The notes under the pieces were generated by a model. The model searched no databases, was not told where the DNA came from, and saw nothing but the letters and a program-made list of their open reading frames with translations. Below are positions 49,769 through 58,393 of a stretch of 64,000 nucleotides of DNA, piece by piece. Numbering within the stretch: position 1 is the first letter of the stretch; every line of letters starts with the position of its first letter. Made by a program: the position numbers and the translations under genes. Source of the stretch: Palleronia sp. LCG004 (GTDB lineage Bacteria > Pseudomonadota > Alphaproteobacteria > Rhodobacterales > Rhodobacteraceae); contig NZ_CP136759.1 of the NCBI RefSeq assembly GCF_032931615.1, positions 1,736,001 to 1,800,000 of the forward strand, written 5' to 3'.

Positions 49769-50241
49769 GCCGCTGCCCTCCCTTGCACATGGGCAAGGAA
49801 GGCGGCTTGATCGCGTGGTCGCATCGCCTCGAAGCTCGCAAGGGCGTAGGCTTTCAGTTCCCACCGGTTGGCGACGGAAGCCCAGAAGCGCGCATCGTCC
49901 ATCGGGGCGAGGAAAGGCGGCAGGGGCGACCCCGCCGATCCGATCAACGCCTTGGCCGTTGCCTGCGCGTCGTCCGCGTCGAGGCTCGACAGCGCGGCGA
50001 AGGCGAGCGCGATCCGATCCCGCCGCGTCAGCCCCAGCGCAATCCCCTTGGCCCACTCGGCAGTTGCCACAGCGGGGCGGTTGCGAGTAGAAAGGCAGGG
50101 AAGCTCGTCAGCTTTGTTATTGACCCCGGATGCGGTTGCCGCCGCGCCGGGGTTTTCCTTTGCGACCCCGGGCGGATATTGGTTCGCCAGTGGGCTATTT
50201 TCCGTAATGTTTCCAACCGCCGGAAGTCGAGGGTTCGCCAA
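49765..50241 (-). CDS. Hypothetical protein at the attR end of the element (158 aa)
   Basis: Proposed TTG start at 50241 with AAGGGG five bases upstream. The N-terminal 50 residues are low-complexity; the C-terminal part is helical (AEWAKGIALGLTRRDRIALAFAALSSLDADDAQATAKALIG... RFWASVANRWELKAYALASFEAM). Coupled to the next gene by ATGA. No family recognised; start uncertain. Confidence 0.6.
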   Translation of the reverse strand: MANPRLPAVGNITENSPLANQYPPGVAKENPGAAATASGVNNKADELPCLSTRNRPAVATAEWAKGIALGLTRRDRIALAFAALSSLDADDAQATAKALIGSAGSPLPPFLAPMDDARFWASVANRWELKAYALASFEAMRPRDQAAFLAHVQGRAAA

Positions 50242-50274
50242 CGCAACCCCTTGAACAGTCGGGGGAGTAGTTTG

Positions 50275-50291
50275 CCCTCCGGGCCTACCAA
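50275..50291 (+). repeat. attR: 17-bp direct repeat
   Basis: CCCTCCGGGCCTACCAA, identical to attL in the tRNA 3' end at 33561-33577. It marks the host-proximal right boundary; the PutR-like gene ends 8 bases further on. Confidence 0.93.
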
Positions 50292-50298
50292 CGGACGA

Positions 50299-50772
50299 TC
50301 AGCCACTTTCGCTGGCGAGCGTGACGTCCTTAATTGCCTGCATCGCCACGTATGTTGACGTTTGCGCCACATGCGGCAACACCGAGATCCTCGTTGCGAG
50401 AAGCTCGCGATAACGCGTCATGTCGGCGGTACGGACCTTCAGCAGATAATCGAAGTTCCCCGCGATGAGATGGCATTGCTCGATCTCCGGTATCTGCCGG
50501 ACGGCCACATTGAACGCGTCGAGAGCCGATTCGCGCGTATCGGTTAATTTGACCTCAACGAAGGCCACGTGCTCGCGGCGCAGTCGTACCGGATCGATTA
50601 GGGCACGGTAGCCAAGGATCACGCCGCTCTGTTCGAGCCGTTTCAGCCGCGTCTGCACGGGGCTTTTCGATAATCCGACGCGTGCGGCAAGTTCGGTGAC
50701 GCTGATCCGGCCGTCGGCTCCGAGGATGTCGAGAATTGCCAGGTCGAATCTGTCGAACGTCTCGCCGGTCAT
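50299..50772 (-). CDS. putR: Lrp/AsnC-family regulator, probable PutR
   Basis: A 157-residue regulator: an N-terminal HTH (AILDILGADGRISVTELAARVGLSKSPVQTRLKRLEQSGVILGY) and a C-terminal RAM ligand-binding domain with HLIAGNFDYLLKVRTADM. Divergent from putA across 112 bases, the arrangement of the proline-responsive activator PutR in alphaproteobacteria. Assignment to PutR is by location and family. Its 3' end is 8 bases from attR, so the element borders it directly. Confidence 0.88.
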   Translation of the reverse strand: MTGETFDRFDLAILDILGADGRISVTELAARVGLSKSPVQTRLKRLEQSGVILGYRALIDPVRLRREHVAFVEVKLTDTRESALDAFNVAVRQIPEIEQCHLIAGNFDYLLKVRTADMTRYRELLATRISVLPHVAQTSTYVAMQAIKDVTLASESG

Positions 50773-50839
50773 TCACATGGTCCTTACTGGGGATTTCGGA
50801 CGATCCGACCGCCTGAAACCCGGTATGCAGTCGGTCCGG

Positions 50840-50853
50840 CCGAGAGATCTCGG
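50840..50853. promoter_or_regulatory. Imperfect palindrome between putR and putA
   Basis: CCGAGA-GA-TCTCGG, 32 bases before the putA start and within the only intergenic space shared by the two genes. A candidate binding site for PutR; size is compatible with Lrp-type half sites but only one copy is obvious. Confidence 0.35.
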
Positions 50854-50884
50854 TTAATGTAGTCCGAAAGATCAGGAGATTGCC

Positions 50885-53800
50885 ATGCCCAGCGCCATGT
50901 CCCTGCCCCCCGGGATGCTCCCCCTCTCGCCCTATCCCGATCCTGACGAGATCCTCGATCGCCTCGTCGCCGATGCCGAGCTTTCCGAGGCCGATCGGAA
51001 GGCGATCCATCTGCGCGCGACCGAGCTCGTCCGGGCGATCCGGGACGATGCACGGCCCGGTATGATGGAGGTCTTCCTTGCCGAATACGGCCTTTCGACC
51101 GACGAGGGCATCGCCCTCATGTGCCTCGCCGAGGCGCTTCTGCGCGTGCCCGACGCGCCGACGATCGATGCGCTTATCGAAGACAAGATCGCGCCCGGCG
51201 ACTGGGGTACGCATATGGGGCATTCCACCTCGTCGCTCGTCAACGCCTCGACGTGGGCGCTGATGCTGACGGGACGTGTGCTCGACGAAAAGCGGCCAAG
51301 CCCGGTCCGCGCGCTGCGTGGGGCAGTCAAGCGCCTGGGCGAGCCGGTGATCCGCCACGCAACCGGCCGCGCGATGCGCGAGATGGGCCGGCAATTCGTC
51401 CTTGGCCAGGACATGGAAAAGGCGATGGAACGCGCCGAGAAACAGCAGGCCAAGGGATATACCTATTCCTACGACATGCTGGGCGAGGCCGCGCGCACTT
51501 TTCCCGACGCGCAGCGCTATCGAGACGCCTACGACGACGCCATCGAGAAGATCGCCGATGCTGCCAAGCATGACAGCATCGCGAAGAATCCCGGCATCTC
51601 CGTCAAGCTCTCCGCGCTTCATCCACGCTACGAACTCGCCCAGCACGAGCGCATCGTCGAGGAACTCGTGCCGATCGTCAGCGACCTCGCGGCCAAGGCC
51701 GCGCGCATGGGCATCGGGTTCAATATCGACGCGGAGGAAGCCGACCGTCTGACACTTTCGCTGCAGGTGATCGAGCGCGTGCTGCGCGACCGTCGGCTCG
51801 AAGGCTGGAACGGCTTCGGCGTCGTCGTGCAGGCCTACGGCCCCCGCGCGGGATCCGTCATTGACTGGCTCGCGGCACGGGCCGAAAGTCTTGACCGCAA
51901 GATCATGGTCCGGCTCGTCAAGGGTGCCTACTGGGATACGGAAGTGAAGCTCTCTCAGGTTGAGGGGCTCGAGCGGTTCCCGGTATTCACTCGCAAGACC
52001 GCGACAGATGTGAGCTATCTTGGGAATGCGCGAAAGCTTCTGGCCCGGCGTGCGCATCTCTATCCGCAATTTGCAACGCACAACGCGCATACCGTCGCGG
52101 CCGTGCTGCACATGGCAAACGACGTCGGTGCAAGCACCGATGAGTACGAATTCCAGCGCCTGCACGGCATGGGCGAAGCTCTGCACGACATCGTCATGAC
52201 CAAGCACGGGACGCGATGCCGGATCTATGCACCCGTCGGTGCACATCGCGACCTCCTCGCCTATCTCGTTCGCCGCCTGCTCGAGAACGGCGCGAACAGC
52301 AGCTTCGTCAACCAGATCGTTGATCGCGATGTACCACCCGAAAAGGTCGCATCCGATCCGTACGAAGCGCTCGGATACGATGCGCCGGTGCTGCCGGGCA
52401 CCGACCTTTTCATGCCCGAGCGCCGAAATTCAAAGGGGTGGGACCTTGCCGCTGCCGAACATCTGGCCGAGATCGATGCCGCACGCGCGCCATTCGCGGA
52501 CCATATCTGGGAAGTCGAACCGCTCATTGCCGGGGCGACCGATCCCGGCCCCGCCCAGGACCGACAGAACCCTGCGCGCCCCGATGACATGCCCGTCCGC
52601 ACCCGTGTCACCAGCGAGGCGGACATCGCTTCGGCCATCGATACCGCCCGGCCCTGGGATGCCAGCTCCGAAGACCGCGCGCGGGTCCTCAACGTGGCAG
52701 CCGATCTCTACGAGGAGAATTTCGGCGAGATTTTCGCGATCCTCGCGAGAGAGGCAGGCAAGACGCTTGCCGATGCGCTGGCCGAACTGCGCGAGGCGGT
52801 CGACTTCCTGCGGTATTATGCGGCGCGCATATCGGATCTGAAGGAAGGACCGCTCGGGACGTTCACCTGCATTTCTCCCTGGAACTTCCCGCTCGCGATA
52901 TTCACCGGACAGGTGGCGGCGGGTCTCACTGCCGGAAACGCAGTGCTCGCGAAGCCCGCCGAGCAGACGCCCGGAATCGCCTATCTCGCCGTCACGCTGA
53001 TGCACCGTGCGGGCGTTCCGAAGACAGCCTTGCAGTTCCTGCCTGGCGGCGGCGAGGTCGGAGCCGCGCTGACGAGTGACGCGCGCATCGCAGGCGTGGC
53101 CTTCACCGGCTCGACGAAGACCGCACGGCACATCAAGCAGGCCATGGCCGAAAATTGCGCGCCGGGCGCGCCCCTGATCGCAGAGACGGGCGGCCTCAAC
53201 GCCATGATCGTCGACAGCACGGCCCTGCCGGAACAGGCGGTACGGGACATCGTCCAATCCGCCTTCCAATCCGCCGGCCAGCGCTGTTCGGCTTTGCGCT
53301 GCCTCTATATCCAGGAGGATATCGCCAAGGACTTCCTGAAGATGCTGAAGGGTGCGATGGACGCTTTCCGGCTCGACGATCCGTGGAAGCTTCACGCCGA
53401 TAGCGGACCGCTCATCGACGCGGCCGCGCACGATCAGATCGCGGATTACGTTTCACGTGCCCGCAAGGACGGCCGCCTGATCCATCAGATCGCCTCCCCG
53501 GACGAGGGGCATTTCCTCTCTCCCTGCCTCATTCGCGTCTCGGGAATCGAAGCGATCGAGCGCGAGGTCTTCGGGCCGGTCCTCCATGTCGCGACCTTCA
53601 AGGCATCTCAGATCGACCGCGTGGTCGACGCGATCAACGGCACGGGCTACGGCCTGACCTTCGGTCTGCACACCCGGATCGACGACCGCGTGCAGCACGT
53701 GACCGAGCGGATCGCGGCCGGCAATCTCTACGTCAACCGCAACCAGATCGGTGCGATCGTGGGGTCGCAGCCCTTCGGGGGCGAAGGTCTCTCGGGCACC

Positions 53801-54280
53801 GGTCCAAAGGCGGGCGGTCCGTTCTATCTTCCGCGCTTCGCGAAGGCGGTGACACCCGACCGCGCCCCGGAAACCGTGCGGAACATGCCGGGACCCACGG
53901 GTGAATCGAACCGGTTGTCGCTCGCCCCCCGACCCGCGATCCTTTGCCTCGGACCGAGCGATGCCGATCGACGGGCACAGGTCGCCGCTGTCGAGGCGTT
54001 GGGCGGTATCGCTCGCCCGCTGAGCGAGCTTCCCGACCTCAGGACCGAGCGTATCTTCGGCTCTGCCATCTGGTGGGGAGACGAGGAAACAGCACGTCGC
54101 CTCGCGACGGAGCTGGCCGAGCGGGACGGACCGCTGCTGCGACTGGTGACCGGGCCAGTCACCGTGCCCGACGTGATGCACGAACGGCATCTCTGCGTCG
54201 ACACGACGGCGTCGGGCGGGAACGCGGCCCTGCTCGCGCAGGTGGACGAGGACGACCCCCATCGCCATGCGGCGGAGTGA
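50885..54280 (+). CDS. putA: Bifunctional proline dehydrogenase / L-glutamate-gamma-semialdehyde dehydrogenase
   Basis: A 1131-residue enzyme oxidising proline to glutamate at the membrane. The FAD-dependent proline dehydrogenase barrel spans about 130-440 (SVKLSALHPRYE, KGAYWDTEVKLSQ, ATHNAHTVAAV). The NAD-dependent dehydrogenase spans about 490-990, with catalytic C801 in SAGQRCSALR and the Glu in IAETGGLNAMIVDS. A short C-terminal domain follows. There is no N-terminal ribbon-helix-helix domain, so it does not regulate itself; the divergent Lrp-type gene fills that role. AGGAGA site upstream. Confidence 0.96.
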   Translation: MPSAMSLPPGMLPLSPYPDPDEILDRLVADAELSEADRKAIHLRATELVRAIRDDARPGMMEVFLAEYGLSTDEGIALMCLAEALLRVPDAPTIDALIEDKIAPGDWGTHMGHSTSSLVNASTWALMLTGRVLDEKRPSPVRALRGAVKRLGEPVIRHATGRAMREMGRQFVLGQDMEKAMERAEKQQAKGYTYSYDMLGEAARTFPDAQRYRDAYDDAIEKIADAAKHDSIAKNPGISVKLSALHPRYELAQHERIVEELVPIVSDLAAKAARMGIGFNIDAEEADRLTLSLQVIERVLRDRRLEGWNGFGVVVQAYGPRAGSVIDWLAARAESLDRKIMVRLVKGAYWDTEVKLSQVEGLERFPVFTRKTATDVSYLGNARKLLARRAHLYPQFATHNAHTVAAVLHMANDVGASTDEYEFQRLHGMGEALHDIVMTKHGTRCRIYAPVGAHRDLLAYLVRRLLENGANSSFVNQIVDRDVPPEKVASDPYEALGYDAPVLPGTDLFMPERRNSKGWDLAAAEHLAEIDAARAPFADHIWEVEPLIAGATDPGPAQDRQNPARPDDMPVRTRVTSEADIASAIDTARPWDASSEDRARVLNVAADLYEENFGEIFAILAREAGKTLADALAELREAVDFLRYYAARISDLKEGPLGTFTCISPWNFPLAIFTGQVAAGLTAGNAVLAKPAEQTPGIAYLAVTLMHRAGVPKTALQFLPGGGEVGAALTSDARIAGVAFTGSTKTARHIKQAMAENCAPGAPLIAETGGLNAMIVDSTALPEQAVRDIVQSAFQSAGQRCSALRCLYIQEDIAKDFLKMLKGAMDAFRLDDPWKLHADSGPLIDAAAHDQIADYVSRARKDGRLIHQIASPDEGHFLSPCLIRVSGIEAIEREVFGPVLHVATFKASQIDRVVDAINGTGYGLTFGLHTRIDDRVQHVTERIAAGNLYVNRNQIGAIVGSQPFGGEGLSGTGPKAGGPFYLPRFAKAVTPDRAPETVRNMPGPTGESNRLSLAPRPAILCLGPSDADRRAQVAAVEALGGIARPLSELPDLRTERIFGSAIWWGDEETARRLATELAERDGPLLRLVTGPVTVPDVMHERHLCVDTTASGGNAALLAQVDEDDPHRHAAE

Positions 54281-54324
54281 GCGGCACGCTTGACCGGTCT
54301 GGGGTCCGCGGCTAAGCGGCCCCC

Positions 54325-55059
54325 ATGTTCCCGATCCGCGATCATAACCCGTCGAGCGGCCTGCCTTGGGTCACTCTCACGCTTATCGCGGTCAACGTCG
54401 TGGTTTTCTTCGCGACGATGCCCCTGATGGAAACGCCCGGCACGGCGGCCGCATTTCTCGAACGCTACGCCGTCGTGCCGGCGATTTCCGCGCCGCTGAG
54501 CTACGTGACATCGCAATTCCTGCATGGCGGCCTGCTGCATCTGGCGGGGAACATGTGGTTCCTCTGGCTCTACGGCGACAATCTCGAGGACGAGATGGGG
54601 CCGCTGCCTTTCCTGGGGTTCTATCTTCTTTCGGGTGTGGTCGCGGCGATCGCACAGACATTGTCGGCTCCCGGATCGACGATTCCGATGGTCGGTGCCT
54701 CGGGCGCGATCGCGGGGGTGATGGGCGGCTACCTCCTTCTCTTCCCGAAGGCGCGTATCGACATTCTCGTGATCTTCGTGATCTTCTTCCGGATCTTCCC
54801 CATCCCCGCCTGGATCGTCCTCGGGATCTGGTTCGCGATCCAGATCCTTTCGGGCGCTGCCATGCCCGCAGACATGGGTGGCGTGGCCTATTGGGCGCAT
54901 GCCGGCGGGTTCTTGGGAGGTCTCGTCCTCACGCTACCGCTCTGGTGGCGACGTGGCGGGACGCGGTTCTGGAACGCCACGCAAGGGCATCCGCCCCACC
55001 CCGAGGCACGCTACGGAACGCGCAGGTCGCCGATCCCGAAGGTAGGACGTCGCCGATAG
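54325..55059 (+). CDS. Rhomboid-family intramembrane serine protease
   Basis: A 244-residue membrane protein with six to seven helices. The catalytic Ser126 lies in GASGAIAG and His192 in YWAHAGGF; the HGGLLHLAGNMWFLWLYGDN segment (67-86) is the conserved rhomboid loop and helix 2. It cleaves membrane proteins within the bilayer; substrates are unknown. A basic cytoplasmic tail follows. It follows putA by 44 bases and converges on the inositol phosphatase gene. Confidence 0.92.
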   Translation: MFPIRDHNPSSGLPWVTLTLIAVNVVVFFATMPLMETPGTAAAFLERYAVVPAISAPLSYVTSQFLHGGLLHLAGNMWFLWLYGDNLEDEMGPLPFLGFYLLSGVVAAIAQTLSAPGSTIPMVGASGAIAGVMGGYLLLFPKARIDILVIFVIFFRIFPIPAWIVLGIWFAIQILSGAAMPADMGGVAYWAHAGGFLGGLVLTLPLWWRRGGTRFWNATQGHPPHPEARYGTRRSPIPKVGRRR

Positions 55060-55066
55060 CGCAATG

Positions 55067-55855
55067 TCAGGTGTTGCGGATGACCTTCGCGAAGCCGTCG
55101 AAGATCGCGGAATTGGCGGCAATGATGGTCCGCGACCCAAAGACATCATCGGCCTCTCCGATAGGCTCGACGAGCCCCCCGGCCTCGCGCACGAGCAGCA
55201 TGCCCGCCGCAACGTCCCACGAATGGATTCCGCGCTCCCAGTAGCCGTCGAAACGCCCTGCGGCGACATAGGCCAGGTCGAGCGCTGCTGCACCGAACCG
55301 CCGGACACCCGCTGTCGCCGGAACGAGCCGTCCGAGATCCTGAATCACCGCCGGAAGCTCGGGTCGTCCGCCGAAGGGGATACCGGTTGCGAAGATCGAC
55401 TCGATCAAACGGTGACGGTCGGACACCCGCAGCCGCGAGGAATTGAGGAATGCGCCACCACCCTTCTCGGCGAAGAACATCTCGTCCTTGGCTGCGTCAT
55501 AGACGACCGCTGCCACGATCTCGCCCTTGTGCTCGAGCGCAATGGAAATCGCCCAATGCGGCAGGCCGTGAAGGTAGTTCGTCGTCCCGTCGAGGGGATC
55601 GACGATCCAGCGGCGCGTCGGGTCCTTTCCCTCGACCTCGTCCGTCTCCTCGCCGAGCCAGCCGTAATTCGGCCGTTCGCCCAGCAGCATTTCCCGAAGG
55701 GTGTTCTCGGCCGCGATGTCGGCGCGGCTGACGAAATCGCCGGCCCCCTTCGAGGATACCTGCAGGTTCTCGACCTCGCGGAAATCCTTGACGAGACCGC
55801 GCGCGGCCTTGCGTGCGGCCTTGATCATGATGTTGAGATTGGCGCTTCCCGACAT
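55067..55855 (-). CDS. suhB: Inositol monophosphatase family protein (SuhB-like)
   Basis: A 262-residue Mg-dependent phosphatase. Motifs: GWLGEETDEVEG (metal Glu), WIVDPLDGTTNYLHG (metal Asps, 91-105), and the C-terminal WERGIHSWDVAAGMLLVREAGG. It hydrolyses inositol phosphates or related sugar phosphates; SuhB relatives also affect rRNA transcription. Start 55855 (MSGSANLNIM) matches the family start. Confidence 0.92.
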   Translation of the reverse strand: MSGSANLNIMIKAARKAARGLVKDFREVENLQVSSKGAGDFVSRADIAAENTLREMLLGERPNYGWLGEETDEVEGKDPTRRWIVDPLDGTTNYLHGLPHWAISIALEHKGEIVAAVVYDAAKDEMFFAEKGGGAFLNSSRLRVSDRHRLIESIFATGIPFGGRPELPAVIQDLGRLVPATAGVRRFGAAALDLAYVAAGRFDGYWERGIHSWDVAAGMLLVREAGGLVEPIGEADDVFGSRTIIAANSAIFDGFAKVIRNT

Positions 55856-55940
55856 GGCCTTTGCCCTTCCGCTCGCGATTGAGGCCCCGCGCATACGTGA
55901 GGCGGGACAGATTGCCAAGGCCCGTCCGGTGGCTGACGGC

Positions 55941-56867
55941 TCAGGCGGGCATCGATCCGCGCGCATGACCCTGCAGTTTGACCGGTTCCGTCCGTGCCAG
56001 CCCGAGGAGATGTGCCATGAACGGTGTGGTGGTTTCACCCGCGCGCGTCGCTGCATAAAGGCGCCGGGTCACGCCCGTCTCGGTCAACGGCCGCGTCACG
56101 TATTCTCCTTGCGATCCGCGATCGCGCAGCACCCAATCCGGCAGGACGGCGACGCCGCGCATTGAGGCCACGAGCATCAGGATCACGGCCGTCAGCTCGA
56201 CTTGGCGGATCTCGGCAGGCTCCACCCCGGCGGGCGTCAGAAGCGCGTTGAAGACGTCGAGACGCGTGCGGTCCACCGGATAGGTGATGAGCGTCTGGTC
56301 GCGGAAATCCTCGGCCACGACGAAGGACTTTTCCGCCAGGGGATGACGGGCGGCCGCGACGAAGGTCGGCTCGTAATCGAAAAGCGGCGTGAAATCGATG
56401 CCGGGCAGATCGTCCGGGTCGGACGACACGACAAGGTCCACCTCTTCGCGCATGAGCGCGGGCAAGGCACCGAATGCAAGGCCGGGGCGGATGTCGACAT
56501 CGACGTCAGGCCAGGCTCGGCGAAATCTTTCGAGAACGGGAAGAAGCCATTCAAAACAGGCATGGCATTCGATCGCGATGTGGAGTCTGCCCGCCTTCCC
56601 GTCCTGCAGCCCCTGGAACTCCGCCTCGAGGGCCGCAAGCTCGGGCAGGATCCGCTCGGCCGCACGGAGGAGTCGCATCCCGGCCCCCGAAAGCTTCATG
56701 GGTTTCGAACGCCGTACGAAAAGTTCGACGCCGACCTGATCCTCAAGGCCCTTCACCTGATGCGACAACGCGCTCTGCGTTATGTTGAGCCGCTGGGCCG
56801 CACGCGCCAGTCCGCCCTCTTCGTGGATGGCCTTGATCGTGCGCAGATGGCGGAACTCGATATGCAT
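55941..56867 (-). CDS. metR: LysR-family regulator, MetR-like
   Basis: A 308-residue regulator: an HTH at 1-60 (FRHLRTIKAIHEEGGLARAAQRLNITQSALSHQVKGLED) and an effector domain with AIECHACFEWLLPVLERF, a stretch characteristic of MetR, which binds homocysteine. Divergent from metF across 93 bases, matching the known metR-metF control of methionine synthesis. It is likely an activator of metF and its own repressor. Confidence 0.88.
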   Translation of the reverse strand: MHIEFRHLRTIKAIHEEGGLARAAQRLNITQSALSHQVKGLEDQVGVELFVRRSKPMKLSGAGMRLLRAAERILPELAALEAEFQGLQDGKAGRLHIAIECHACFEWLLPVLERFRRAWPDVDVDIRPGLAFGALPALMREEVDLVVSSDPDDLPGIDFTPLFDYEPTFVAAARHPLAEKSFVVAEDFRDQTLITYPVDRTRLDVFNALLTPAGVEPAEIRQVELTAVILMLVASMRGVAVLPDWVLRDRGSQGEYVTRPLTETGVTRRLYAATRAGETTTPFMAHLLGLARTEPVKLQGHARGSMPA

Positions 56868-56912
56868 GATGACGTTCGGCTCATGATCGTCTTGAAGGTT
56901 ATGAACTTGTCT

Positions 56913-56928
56913 CACGGCCCGGGCCGTG
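56913..56928. promoter_or_regulatory. Perfect 16-bp palindrome in the metR-metF intergenic region
   Basis: CACGGCCCGGGCCGTG, ending 32 bases before the metF start. A TGAA...GAAC sequence resembling MetR half sites lies just upstream (56893-56905). Either could be part of the MetR site, or the palindrome could form a leader hairpin in the metF transcript. Confidence 0.45.
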
Positions 56929-56960
56929 GAACAAGGCCGCAGCAAATCCGGACCCTTCCC

Positions 56961-57824
56961 ATGGCCAGACCCACTTATTCCTTCGAATTCTTTCCGCCGA
57001 AATCGCTCGAGGCGTCATTTCGGCTGTGGGACACGATCCATGCACTTGCACCGCTCGATCCGGCCTTCGTATCGGTCACCTACGGCGCTGGCGGCACGAC
57101 GCGCGAGCTGACGCACGAGGCGGTCACGACGATCGGAAAGACGACTGGCCTCAGGGTTGCGGCACACCTGACCTGCGTGAATGCCACACGTGACGAGACG
57201 CTCGCCATCGCCCGCGGATATGCCGATGCGGGCGTGACCGACATTGTCGCGCTCAGGGGCGACATGCCGGGCGGTGCCCCGTTCGAAGCCCATCCAGGCG
57301 GGTTCGCCAATTCGGTCGAACTGGTCGAGGCGTTGCATGCGACGGGGGACTTCACCCTGCATGTCGGGGCTTATCCCGACCGCCATCCCGATGCCACGAC
57401 TGACAGTTCGGATGTCGAGCACCTAAAGCGCAAGGTCGATGCCGGCGCGAAAACCGCCATCACGCAGTTCTTTTTCGACACCGAGACTTATTTCCGTTTC
57501 CGCGATCGCTGTGTCGCGGCGGGTATCGACGCGCCGATCATCCCGGGCATCCTGCCGATCGAGAACTGGAAAGGCGTCAGGAAATTCGCCGCATCGTGCG
57601 GCACGCCGATTCCGGCCGAGCTCGACACGGCCTTCGCAGAAGCCGAGCGTGATAGCAGTTCCGACGAACTGTCTAAGCGGCTCGCGACGGAAATGTGCGA
57701 AACGCTGATCGCGGGCGGGGTCGAGCATTTGCATTTCTACACGCTCAACAAGCCTCATCTGACACGAGACGTGATCGCCTCGCTCGGCCTTGCGCCGCGT
57801 AGCGCACTCGACCACGTCGCCTGA
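56961..57824 (+). CDS. metF: Methylenetetrahydrofolate reductase
   Basis: A 287-residue FAD enzyme giving 5-methyl-THF for methionine synthesis. YSFEFFPPKS at the start, SVTYGAGGTTRE, LTCVNATRDET and LRGDMPGGAPF are all typical; PGILPIENW near the C-terminus closes the barrel. It should feed the methyl group to the homocysteine methylation system, which in this genome seems to be built from separate proteins (24-29 kb). Confidence 0.95.
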   Translation: MARPTYSFEFFPPKSLEASFRLWDTIHALAPLDPAFVSVTYGAGGTTRELTHEAVTTIGKTTGLRVAAHLTCVNATRDETLAIARGYADAGVTDIVALRGDMPGGAPFEAHPGGFANSVELVEALHATGDFTLHVGAYPDRHPDATTDSSDVEHLKRKVDAGAKTAITQFFFDTETYFRFRDRCVAAGIDAPIIPGILPIENWKGVRKFAASCGTPIPAELDTAFAEAERDSSSDELSKRLATEMCETLIAGGVEHLHFYTLNKPHLTRDVIASLGLAPRSALDHVA

Positions 57825-57830
57825 ACGCGC

Positions 57831-58316
57831 ATGACCTTTGCTTCCTCACCCGCGGATCTTGCCGGACTGGACAAGATGCGGGAGATGTCGGGGCTCGATT
57901 TCATGCAGGCAATGCTCAGCGGTGAGATTTCCGAACCGCCAATTGCCCAAGGATGCAACTTTTCGCTCGAAAGCGTCGATGAGGGCAAGGTCGTCTTCAG
58001 GGGCACGCCAGGCTTTTCGCACATGAACCCGATGGGCGGTGTCCATGGCGGCTGGTACGCCACGATCCTCGACTCGGCCCTCGGCTGCGCAGTGATGACG
58101 CGTGTGCCAGCGGGCAGCACCTACACCACGCTTGAGTTCAAGGTGAACCTCACCCGCGCGCTTCCCGCCGAGACCGAGGTCCGGGCGATCGGCCTCGTGG
58201 CCCATGCCGGACGCTCCACCGGCGTCGCCACGGCCGAGCTGAGGGGCGTGTCCGACGACCGCCTCTACGCCACCGCTTCGACCACCTGCCTCGTCATGGC
58301 GCTTCCCATCGGCTGA
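57831..58316 (+). CDS. PaaI-family hotdog thioesterase
   Basis: A 161-residue hotdog-fold protein. The motif [23 protein letters not shown] holds the HGG-x-x-x-x-x-D pattern; [12 protein letters not shown] and [17 protein letters not shown] follow. The family hydrolyses acyl-CoA, often aromatic or aberrant acyl groups. It starts 6 bases after metF, suggesting co-transcription. Confidence 0.88.
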   Translation: MTFASSPADLAGLDKMREMSGLDFMQAMLSGEISEPPIAQGCNFSLESVDEGKVVFRGTPGFSHMNPMGGVHGGWYATILDSALGCAVMTRVPAGSTYTTLEFKVNLTRALPAETEVRAIGLVAHAGRSTGVATAELRGVSDDRLYATASTTCLVMALPIG

Positions 58317-58393
58317 GCCGTCCCAACTGCCTCTTCCTGTCGGCGCGCGATTTGGCTATCCCGAGCCTCGAAATTCGAGGAAGGATCGCCGCA

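Larger units (their letters stand above)
33561..50291. mobile_element. Integrated phage-like element (about 16.7 kb) in a tRNA gene
   Basis: Bounded by a 17-bp direct repeat of the tRNA 3' end. The integrase lies immediately inside the tRNA-proximal end. Contents: small early genes on both strands (34.7-37.5 kb) and a minus-strand morphogenesis block (37.5-50.2 kb) with portal, protease, HK97 capsid, HNH, tube, connectors, terminase, tape measure and chaperone. No recognisable tail tip, receptor binding, holin, endolysin or replication gene is present. It is either a defective prophage or a satellite that borrows functions from a helper. Confidence 0.93.

Noticed and set aside
33561..50291. 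Gene transfer agent (RcGTA-type) cluster
   Set aside because: Head and tube genes resemble those of GTAs, but att repeats, an integrase, an HNH gene and a different gene order indicate an integrated element.
50555..52246. A 563-codon minus-strand frame overlapping putA
   Set aside because: It is antisense to the proline dehydrogenase domain and overlaps the PutR frame; no ribosome site or domain.
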